Shown here one piece after another: positions 1-4,984 of a DNA stretch of 5,683 nt. The stretch spans positions 1 through 5,683 of the forward strand of contig JAKEHA010000251.1 in assembly GCA_022615275.1 (NCBI GenBank), given 5' to 3'. The DNA comes from Candidatus Latescibacterota bacterium. GTDB taxonomy: Bacteria > Krumholzibacteriota > Krumholzibacteriia > WVZY01 > JAKEHA01. Position numbers and translations under genes: made by a program. The notes beneath the pieces were generated by a model, which was given only the letters and a program-made list of their open reading frames with translations, was not told the DNA's origin and did no database searches. Positions within the stretch are counted from its first letter, which is position 1. Every line of letters starts with the position of its first letter.

Positions 1-10
1 CCTAGCGGAC

Positions 11-45
11 AAAAAGAAGAAGAGGGCCGGCAACGCCGGCCCTCT
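11..45 (-). terminator. Rho-independent terminator of the secreted FlgD-tail protein gene
   Basis: Read on the minus strand, a perfect 11-bp GC-rich stem (arms at 45-35 and 31-21, each AGAGGGCCGGC or its complement) closes a 3-base loop. It is followed at once by the T-rich run TCTTCTTTTT at 20-11. It lies 36 bases past the stop codon of the gene ending at position 82, so it is well placed to end that transcript. The T tract is interrupted by two C residues, and on the plus strand no T run follows the stem, so it should act in one direction only. Confidence 0.9.
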
Positions 46-81
46 CCAGACCAGATCAACGCGACGCCAGCCACGCCTATT

Positions 82-2142
82 TCATTTCAGCAACACCATC
101 CGACGCGTCTGGACGAACGTCCCGGACGTCATTCGATACAAATAAACGCCTGAAGCCACCGGTGTGCCGCTCGCGTTACGCCCATCCCAGACGACCCGGT
201 GCGTGCCCGCCGGGTGCCGTCCGTCGATGAGCGTGCGCACCGCCCGCCCGGTTACGTCGTAGATGGCGATCGTGACGTGCGCGCCGCCGGCGGGCACGTC
301 GTAGGCGATGGTCGTCGCGGGGTTGAACGGGTTGGGGACGTTCTGCGCGAGGGCGAGCGTTCCCGGCACACCGCCGACGTTGGTTACCGTTTCCACAGCC
401 AACGCGAACGGTGAGAAGTGGTCGGTGACGCCGCAGATGGTGTTGCCGATGATCTCGAGCGAGGTTGTGATATCCACCCAGGCGTCGGGGTTGAGCTCCG
501 TGTCCCAATGGAGCAGGCGAAGATCGGCCTCCGGGACCGTGAGTGTCGCCTCGTCATAGGTGATGCAGATTTCGAAGTCGCCGAAGAACGTCGCCGACGT
601 GGAAAGGTCGTAGTACGTGCCGTTGGCCAGCGTAAAGAGTCCCGTGACCGACGGGCCCAGACTCCCGGTGGTCAGAGTGGTGGCACCTTCCTGGTCGATG
701 TAATTGAACGTGAGTGTTACCGGAGAGGTGCCGGTGAGCACGTCCTCGGGGGTGACGACCACGTCGAATCCGGCCGGCGTGTTGGTGGGGAAATTCGCGA
801 TGCGCACGTTGTCGATGAGCGGTGCGTTCGTGTGGCAGGCGCCGCTCCCCAAGCCGCCGCACTGACTGACGCACTGGTCGACGGCCCCGATCGCCACCTG
901 GATGTCGGTAGCGCCGCCATCGACGAGCGATGCGATCTGGAACGTGCTGGCGTGCCACTGTGCGGTGGGGCCGTAGTAGGTGATACCGGAACTCCTCCAG
1001 GGATTCCACTGGCCGCCGACGCGAGAGCGGACTCGATACTCGTAGAACACCAGGTTGTCGAGCGGAAGGTTTCGATACACGTCGAACGCCAACGTCAGCG
1101 ACGTGATCGGCTGGGAGAGCGGTGCGAGCGATATCACGGGGGATTGGATTTCGTTCCTGATGAACGATCCATCGCTGCCGAACGGAACGACCGCTTGCTC
1201 CGGGTGGCCGCCGCAGGCGAAGTTGTCCGGTGAATTCTTGAAGAAACCCCACAGATAGGTGGGGTTGAAGACGTTGGGGTCTTGCTGCAACACGGTATCC
1301 CCGTCGATGAGTTCGGCGTAGTCGCCGAATAGCGGCACCGGTGTGGCCTGCCATGTTCCGTCGAGAGTGGTCAGGGCTCCTGGCGCATCGACTTCGAATT
1401 GCTGATAATTGACGATGCCCGTGGCGTCCTCCACGAGGATGTCGTCGATCACAGCCGCGCCCAGCGAATTGTACCCACCGTCCTCGTCGGATAAGACGCC
1501 GTCCGACGTGACACGAAAACGAAACTGGACGCTTCCGTTGTGATCGATCGCGGGAACGGAGTACTCGAAGGGAGCGCCATCGAGGCCGGTGAACGAGTCC
1601 ATGGTTTGCCAGGTCGACGTGAGACTCCGGTACTGGAGCTCGACGAAGTCGTAACCCGGTTCGAGGTCGTAGGACAGGAAGAACGTGAGTGTAACGTGTC
1701 CCGTCACCGCGAGCGGAATCGAGGTGAAGCGCTGATCCCATCTGTTGCCATATCCCGGCAACGACACGTAGTTGCACACGCCGGGTCCGACGCAAGGCCG
1801 CGCACCGCACCAAAGGGACTTGGAGCCCGCGATCGGGCCCATCCCGGGAATGGCCGGGTTGAAATCTTCGACGTGAAAGAACGTGCCCAGCTGACCGCCG
1901 CGATCGTTGGTCGTCCAGCCCTGGGCGTCGGGCTGGCCCAGTGCGTCCTCGAAGGTCCAGAAGCCGAGCACCGTGACGTCATCGGCGGGTTGGAAGCGGT
2001 CGCGCGTCTCGGGGGTCTCCGCAACTGGCTGCCCGGGTGCGAGCGCCGGCGCGGGCTCCCGCTTGGGCTCGTGTCCGGCGGCGATCGACACTGCTGCGGT
2101 CGCGCTAAGGACAGCGACCATGATCAGGGGAATACGTCGCAT
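82..2142 (-). CDS. Secreted multi-domain beta-rich protein with C-terminal FlgD-Ig / type IX sorting-like domain
   Basis: This encodes a 686-residue exported protein of unknown substrate. It starts at the ATG at 2142, which has AGGAGGT seven bases upstream. The frame stays open up to 2280, but that extension crosses the promoter and the upstream rpsT terminator, so it is not coding. Residues 1-23 form a signal peptide (MRRI, a hydrophobic stretch, then AAG). A low-complexity Pro/Ala/Glu linker follows. Residues about 60-240 and 246-450 look like two jelly-roll modules of the MAM / choice-of-anchor type: each opens with an FE segment and closes with VIDDILV or LIDNVRI. Residues about 458-585 form a third beta-rich region ending DHFSPFALA. 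Residues 598-686 match the FlgD Ig-like fold (PNPFNPATTIAY, IYDVTGR, SGVYLYRM, terminal RRMVLLK), used as a C-terminal sorting or anchoring signal in FCB-group bacteria. The location is probably the outer surface or medium. No peptidase or glycosidase catalytic motif was recognised. The gene is monocistronic, with its own promoter and terminator. Confidence 0.88.
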   Translation of the reverse strand: MRRIPLIMVAVLSATAAVSIAAGHEPKREPAPALAPGQPVAETPETRDRFQPADDVTVLGFWTFEDALGQPDAQGWTTNDRGGQLGTFFHVEDFNPAIPGMGPIAGSKSLWCGARPCVGPGVCNYVSLPGYGNRWDQRFTSIPLAVTGHVTLTFFLSYDLEPGYDFVELQYRSLTSTWQTMDSFTGLDGAPFEYSVPAIDHNGSVQFRFRVTSDGVLSDEDGGYNSLGAAVIDDILVEDATGIVNYQQFEVDAPGALTTLDGTWQATPVPLFGDYAELIDGDTVLQQDPNVFNPTYLWGFFKNSPDNFACGGHPEQAVVPFGSDGSFIRNEIQSPVISLAPLSQPITSLTLAFDVYRNLPLDNLVFYEYRVRSRVGGQWNPWRSSGITYYGPTAQWHASTFQIASLVDGGATDIQVAIGAVDQCVSQCGGLGSGACHTNAPLIDNVRIANFPTNTPAGFDVVVTPEDVLTGTSPVTLTFNYIDQEGATTLTTGSLGPSVTGLFTLANGTYYDLSTSATFFGDFEICITYDEATLTVPEADLRLLHWDTELNPDAWVDITTSLEIIGNTICGVTDHFSPFALAVETVTNVGGVPGTLALAQNVPNPFNPATTIAYDVPAGGAHVTIAIYDVTGRAVRTLIDGRHPAGTHRVVWDGRNASGTPVASGVYLYRMTSGTFVQTRRMVLLK

Positions 2143-2190
2143 GCGAGTTACCTCCTGCTCCGACTTGGCTGGCCGTCCATAGCACGAATA

Positions 2191-2226
2191 TCCGGGAAGT
2201 CTAGCGCGTCTGCTGGACGCAGTCAA
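2191..2226 (-). promoter_or_regulatory. Sigma70-type promoter of the secreted protein gene
   Basis: On the minus strand there is a -35 box TTGACT (2226-2221), a spacer of exactly 17 bases and a -10 box TAGACT (2203-2198). This predicts transcription starting near 2191 and a leader of about 49 bases before the ATG at 2142. The spacer carries an inverted repeat, GCGTC-N5-GACGC (2220-2206), which abuts the -35 box. The promoter sits between the rpsT terminator and the gene, which supports an independent unit. Confidence 0.7.
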
Positions 2227-2258
2227 ACCCCGCGCTGGCTGGGGTGCGTGTGTGGCGC

Positions 2259-2296
2259 AAAAAAAAAAAACGCCGCCCATCTCGCGATGGACGGCG
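2259..2296 (-). terminator. Rho-independent terminator of rpsT
   Basis: Read on the minus strand, CGCCGTCCATC (2296-2286), loop GCGA (2285-2282) and GATGGGCGGCG (2281-2271) form an 11-bp stem with a single G-U wobble. The loop is a GNRA-type tetraloop. It is followed by an uninterrupted run of 12 T (2270-2259). It lies 29 bases past the rpsT stop. This is a textbook strong intrinsic terminator and it separates rpsT from the downstream gene on the same strand. Confidence 0.95.
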
Positions 2297-2325
2297 CAAT
2301 TCGTCGGGCTATCGGAACCGCGGAG

Positions 2326-2571
2326 CTAGGCTGCCTGCTTGGGCGCCAAGCGCGACTTCAAGCGGGCCGCACGGTTCTTCGAAATGATCCCCTTCTTGAC
2401 CGCGCGATCCAGCATCGACTGCAGCTGCGAATACTCGGCCGGGCGCTTGCCGGCTTCGAGCTCGCGAAAGGCACGCACGACGGTCCGCAAGTTCCCGCGC
2501 TCGGCGCGGTTACGGGCGGTGCGCTTGACGTCCTGCTTGAGCCGTTTCTCGCACGATTTATGTTGTGGCAT
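2326..2571 (-). CDS. rpsT: 30S ribosomal protein S20
   Basis: S20 is a small basic primary-binding protein of the 30S subunit that contacts 16S rRNA. The 81-residue product begins MPQHKSCEKRLKQ and continues KRTARNRAERGNLRT, the N-terminal KSxxKRxxQxxKRxxRNR signature of S20. It ends KKGIISKNRAARLKSRL, matching the family's C-terminal KG(V/I)IxKNxAARxKSRL block. It is a little shorter than the usual 85-90 residues. The start is the ATG at 2571 with AGGAGG at 2585-2580. An earlier in-frame ATG at 2631 would add 20 residues unlike S20, and that stretch overlaps the promoter, so I reject it. The gene is monocistronic, with its own promoter (2596-2631) and a strong terminator, and it diverges from the membrane protein-xerD pair. 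Confidence 0.96.
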   Translation of the reverse strand: MPQHKSCEKRLKQDVKRTARNRAERGNLRTVVRAFRELEAGKRPAEYSQLQSMLDRAVKKGIISKNRAARLKSRLAPKQAA

Positions 2572-2595
2572 CCAGATTTCCTCCTGAATAATGAG

Positions 2596-2631
2596 CCGGA
2601 AGAAAGTAGCAGGTAACCGGGCCTTCGTCAA
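2596..2631 (-). promoter_or_regulatory. Sigma70-type promoter of rpsT with extended -10
   Basis: On the minus strand there is a -35 box TTGACG (2631-2626), a 17-base spacer and a -10 box TACTTT (2608-2603) preceded by TGC, giving an extended -10 (TGn). Transcription would start near 2596, with a short leader of about 25 bases that contains the AGGAGG ribosome site. Such a short leader leaves little room for the S20-binding autoregulatory structure known in some bacteria. Confidence 0.65.
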
Positions 2632-2659
2632 GCGCTCGATTGACTCCTCCCGGTCGGCG

Positions 2660-2676
2660 GGTGCGCCCGACGCACC
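2660..2676 (+). repeat. Perfect 6-bp hairpin just upstream of the membrane protein's ribosome site
   Basis: GGTGCG (2660-2665), CCCGA (2666-2670) and CGCACC (2671-2676) form a perfect 6-bp stem with a 5-base loop, ending two bases before the AGGAGG at 2679. A competing 5-bp stem, GTCGG (2653-2657) with CCGAC (2667-2671), shares bases with it, so the two structures would be mutually exclusive. No T run follows, so it is not an intrinsic terminator. It could be a leader structure affecting translation, a protein-binding dyad, or chance in GC-rich DNA. Confidence 0.4.
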
Positions 2677-2678
2677 TT

Positions 2679-2684
2679 AGGAGG
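2679..2684 (+). promoter_or_regulatory. Consensus Shine-Dalgarno AGGAGG in front of an ACG codon
   Basis: AGGAGG is the full consensus ribosome-binding site. It is followed after five bases (TTGCG) by ACG at 2690. That ACG is in frame with the membrane protein reading frame, which has no ATG, GTG or TTG until 2771. The nearest conventional start codon at the right distance is missing, so this site argues that translation begins at the ACG. The alternative TTG at 2685 touches the SD and is in a different frame, whose product looks non-coding. Confidence 0.6.
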
Positions 2685-2689
2685 TTGCG

Positions 2690-2986
2690 ACGGGAACCGA
2701 GAAGCGAATCTACCGGCTGTCCGCGATCTGCACCGCCCTGGCCGCGCTGTCCCTGGTCGTCCCGCGCTTCGTGCGCAATCCGGAAGGCGGTTTTGCCGCC
2801 GGGGCGAGCGCGGTGCTGGTCCTGCTCGCCGTGTTGCTCGTCGCCGCGGTCGTTTCGCTGTACCTCGCGTGGGTGACGGCGCGTTCGTATCGCACGATCG
2901 GGCCGGTCGCGCGTGTCGCGGGGATCGGTCCGAGCGTGGTGTTGGTCGGCGCGTTGGTATGGCTGCTGGGTTTCCTTCGTTACTGA
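2690..2986 (+). CDS. Small three-helix membrane protein of unknown function, apparent ACG start
   Basis: I do not recognise this family. The 98-residue product, read from the ACG at 2690, begins TGTEKRIYRLS. It has three hydrophobic segments: about residues 10-28, 36-62 (long, Ala/Val/Leu-rich) and 78-95, ending GFLRY. Loops are short, and the basic segment between helices 2 and 3 (TARSYRTIGPVAR) suggests a cytoplasmic side. The conventional alternative is the GTG at 2771, giving 71 residues, but it has no ribosome site. The upstream codons are strongly GC-ending like the rest of the gene, encode a plausible first helix and follow a consensus AGGAGG, so I favour 2690. It ends only four bases before the xerD start, so the two are probably co-transcribed and translationally coupled. 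I see no enzyme motif. Confidence 0.6.
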   Translation, partial: TGTEKRIYRLSAICTALAALSLVVPRFVRNPEGGFAAGASAVLVLLAVLLVAAVVSLYLAWVTARSYRTIGPVARVAGIGPSVVLVGALVWLLGFLRY

Positions 2987-2990
2987 CGCC

Positions 2991-3893
2991 GTGAAGCAAA
3001 CCATCGATTCGTCCGTCGACGCCTTCCTCGACTACCTGGTGGTCGAGAAGGGGCTCATGCCGAATACCATCCACGCGTACGCGCGCGATCTGCGTTCCTA
3101 CCTCGAGACGTTGGAAGAGATCTCGATCACCGACCCCAAGAAGATCACGGACGAGGCCATCGAGCTCTTCGCGGTGCGGCTCTCGCGGCGCGGTTTGGCG
3201 CCGGCCTCGCGCGCGCGCAAACTCTCCGCGCTTCGTCATTTTCACAAGTTTCTCGCCCGCGAGGGGTGGGGCAGCGAGCGCGTCGCGCGCGAGGTGGTGC
3301 GGCCCAAGCTCGCGCGCCGCATGCCCTCGGTGTTGAGCCTCACGCAGATCGAGTCGCTGATCGAGCAGCCCGACACGTCGACGCCGCTCGGCTTGCGCGA
3401 CCGCGCCATGCTGGAACTCGCCTACGGCGCGGGGCTGCGCGTCACCGAGTTGTGCGGCCTCACCGTCGAAGAGCTTCGGCTGGATCAAGAGATCGTCGTG
3501 GTGCGCGGCAAGGGAGGCAAGCAGCGCGTGGTTCCGTTCGGGCGCCAGGCGGCGCGCGCGCTCGCGCGCTACCTGGACGGCGGAAGGCCGCGGTTGCTCG
3601 ACGGGCGCATCTCGCGGCACGTGTTCGTCAACGCGCGCGGCGGCGGCATCTCACGCGTGGGGTTCTTCAAGAATCTCAAGGCGCACGCGATTGCGGCCGG
3701 CATCGTGCGACGCGTGTCTCCGCACGTGTTGCGCCACTCCTTCGCGACGCACCTCTTGGAAGGCGGCGCCGACCTGCGATTGGTGCAAGAACTACTCGGG
3801 CACGCCGACATCGCGACCACCCAGGTCTACACCCACGTCGACACGCGGCATATTCTGGAGGCGCACCGCACGTTCCACCCGCGGGGTCGGTAG
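2991..3893 (+). CDS. xerD: Site-specific tyrosine recombinase XerD
   Basis: With its partner XerC, XerD resolves chromosome dimers at the terminus site dif, usually activated by FtsK. The 300-residue product matches the family length of about 298. Residues 1-95 form the core-binding SAM-like domain (VDAFLDYLVVEKGL, NTIHAYARDLRSYL, RKLSALRHFHKFL). Residues about 115-300 form the catalytic domain, with every expected active-site residue: Arg150 (AGLRVTEL), Lys174 (RGKGGK), His245 and Arg248 (SPHVLRHSFATHLL), His271 (LLGHADIATTQ) and the nucleophile Tyr280 (VYTHV). The SPHVLRH and C-terminal HPRG features favour XerD over XerC. The start is the GTG at 2991, four bases after the membrane protein stop; no clear ribosome site is visible, which suggests translational coupling. 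The frame is open further upstream, but that stretch lies inside the membrane protein gene. Confidence 0.95.
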   Translation: MKQTIDSSVDAFLDYLVVEKGLMPNTIHAYARDLRSYLETLEEISITDPKKITDEAIELFAVRLSRRGLAPASRARKLSALRHFHKFLAREGWGSERVAREVVRPKLARRMPSVLSLTQIESLIEQPDTSTPLGLRDRAMLELAYGAGLRVTELCGLTVEELRLDQEIVVVRGKGGKQRVVPFGRQAARALARYLDGGRPRLLDGRISRHVFVNARGGGISRVGFFKNLKAHAIAAGIVRRVSPHVLRHSFATHLLEGGADLRLVQELLGHADIATTQVYTHVDTRHILEAHRTFHPRGR

Positions 3894-3910
3894 CGCCGCC
3901 CCGACATTCC

Positions 3911-3947
3911 TTGACACCCCTCGAAACGGCCCCCTAGAATGCCCAAA
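3911..3947 (+). promoter_or_regulatory. Strong sigma70-type promoter of trpS-scpA
   Basis: There is a perfect -35 TTGACA (3911-3916), an 18-base spacer and -10 TAGAAT (3935-3940, five of six consensus bases). Transcription would start near 3947, giving a leader of about 33 bases before the GTG at 3980. It lies 17 bases after the xerD stop with no terminator between, so trpS-scpA may be transcribed both from here and by read-through. The short leader excludes a T-box or a trp-type attenuator. Confidence 0.75.
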
Positions 3948-3964
3948 ACGTCGTGTCACGGCGT
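3948..3964 (+). repeat. 17-base odd-centred dyad at the predicted trpS transcription start
   Basis: ACGTCGTG-T-CACGGCGT is an inverted repeat with 8-base arms and one G-T mismatch, centred on 3956. It begins at the predicted start of the trpS transcript. As DNA it is placed like an operator that would block initiation. As RNA it could fold as a 6-bp stem with a 5-base loop at the 5' end. It may also be chance; no protein is known to bind it. Confidence 0.35.
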
Positions 3965-3969
3965 GGCTT

Positions 3970-3973
3970 GGAG
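3970..3973 (+). promoter_or_regulatory. Ribosome-binding site deciding the trpS start
   Basis: GGAG is followed by a six-base spacer and GTG at 3980. An earlier in-frame GTG at 3953 lies about six bases from the predicted transcription start and has no ribosome site. The site therefore selects 3980 and removes nine non-conserved residues. Confidence 0.6.
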
Positions 3974-3979
3974 CATCGG

Positions 3980-4984
3980 GTGGCCCCCCAGACGGCAACG
4001 AAGATCATCTTGAGCGGTAATCGCCCCACCGGGCGCCTGCACCTCGGCAACTACACCGGGGCGCTGGAGAATTGGGTCGCCCTCCAGAAGGAGTACCGCT
4101 GCTACTTCATGGTGGCGGACTGGCACGTGCTCACGACCGACTACCAGCACACCGCCCAGATCGCGGGCAACACCCACGAGATGGTGTTGGACTGGATCGG
4201 CGCCGGGCTGGACCCCGAGACCTCGACCATCTTCGTGCAGTCGCACGTCAAGGAGCACGCCGAGTTGTATCTCCTGCTGGCGATGCTCATCAGCACCGCG
4301 CGCCTGGAGCGCAACCCGACCCTCAAGGAGCAGGTGCGCGACTTGAAGATCGACGAGGGCGAAGAGGGCATGAGCTACGGCCATTTGGGTTACCCGGTGC
4401 TGCAGGCGGCCGACATCTTGATCTACCGCGCGCACGTCGTCCCGGTGGGCGAGGACCAATTGCCGCACATCGAGATCACGCGCGAGATCGCGCGTAAGTT
4501 CAACCGCCTCTACGGCGAGGTCTTTCCGGTGCCCGACGGTAAGCTGACCAAGTTCGCGCGCTTCCCGGGCCTCGATGGGCGCCGCATGAGCAAGTCGCTC
4601 GGCAACACCATCGACCTCGCGGATTCGCCCGAAGAGATCCAGAAGAAGATATCCACTGCTTTCACCGACCCACAGCGCAAACGCCGCACCGATCCAGGCC
4701 GTCCCGAGGTATGCTTGATCTACACGTATTGGCAGAAGTTCAAGCCCAGCGAAGCGGCCGAAATCTACGAGGGCTGCACCACCGCGAAGCTCGGCTGTGT
4801 GGAGTGCAAGCAGCGCGTGGGGCGCGCCATCGCGGAGTATCTGGCGCCACTGCGCGAGAAGCGCGCGGCGCTCGAAGCGAGAGCGGGCGCGGTCGAAGAA
4901 GTGATCCACGCCGGCGACGCCAAGGCGCGCCGCGCGGCCGCCGAGACCATGGCGGAAGTCAGGGAGAAGATGCACATTGGCTGA
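3980..4984 (+). CDS. trpS: Tryptophanyl-tRNA synthetase with a four-cysteine iron-sulfur-type motif
   Basis: This class I aminoacyl-tRNA synthetase activates tryptophan with ATP and charges tRNA-Trp in the cytoplasm. The product has 334 residues, a normal bacterial length. The HIGH-type motif is HLGN at 21-24 within NRPTGRLHLGNYTGA. MSYGHLGYPVLQAADIL (131-147) and VPVGEDQLPH (154-163) are conserved parts of the Rossmann and tryptophan-binding region. The KMSKS loop is RRMSKSLGN (201-209). The C-terminal anticodon-binding region carries Cys245, Cys266, Cys273 and Cys276, spaced C-x20-C-x6-C-x2-C. This resembles the [4Fe-4S]-binding C-x22-C-x6-C-x2-C pattern of Thermotoga maritima TrpRS. The start is the GTG at 3980, behind GGAG. 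A strong promoter precedes it, and its last 8 bases overlap the scpA start, so trpS and scpA form an operon. Confidence 0.96.
   Translation: MAPQTATKIILSGNRPTGRLHLGNYTGALENWVALQKEYRCYFMVADWHVLTTDYQHTAQIAGNTHEMVLDWIGAGLDPETSTIFVQSHVKEHAELYLLLAMLISTARLERNPTLKEQVRDLKIDEGEEGMSYGHLGYPVLQAADILIYRAHVVPVGEDQLPHIEITREIARKFNRLYGEVFPVPDGKLTKFARFPGLDGRRMSKSLGNTIDLADSPEEIQKKISTAFTDPQRKRRTDPGRPEVCLIYTYWQKFKPSEAAEIYEGCTTAKLGCVECKQRVGRAIAEYLAPLREKRAALEARAGAVEEVIHAGDAKARRAAAETMAEVREKMHIG

Noticed and set aside
554..1813. 419-codon second frame on the minus strand inside the secreted protein gene
   Set aside because: Same strand but shifted frame, extremely Arg-rich, no motif; the frame with signal peptide and FlgD-like tail is clearly the real one.
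2143..2280. 46-residue N-terminal extension of the secreted protein
   Set aside because: It reads through the rpsT terminator T tract (giving Phe residues) and the gene's promoter; a signal peptide and AGGAGGT support the ATG at 2142.
2551..2568. TTATG-containing stretch resembling part of a dif site
   Set aside because: Only a fragment matches, it has no second arm, and it lies in the conserved coding start of rpsT.
2563..2592. Possible plus-strand promoter TTGTGG-18-AATAAT for the membrane protein gene
   Set aside because: The -35 matches only three of six bases and it lies inside the start of rpsT; too weak to annotate, though the true promoter of this unit remains unidentified.
1540..2616. 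358-codon plus-strand frame, plus a 271-codon one at 418-1233
   Set aside because: The first passes through two promoters, the A12 tract of a terminator and rpsT on the other strand; both look like GC-rich shadows with no family match.
2628..3620. 330-codon minus-strand frame opposite xerD and the membrane protein
   Set aside because: Arg/Pro-rich shadow of the coding strand, running into the rpsT promoter region; no recognisable domain.
3953..3979. Earlier GTG start for trpS at 3953
   Set aside because: Only about six bases from the predicted transcription start, no ribosome site, and the nine extra residues are not typical of TrpRS.
3894..3979. T-box or trp attenuator in front of trpS
   Set aside because: The leader is about 33 bases, with no antiterminator or terminator stem, no T run and no Trp-codon leader peptide.
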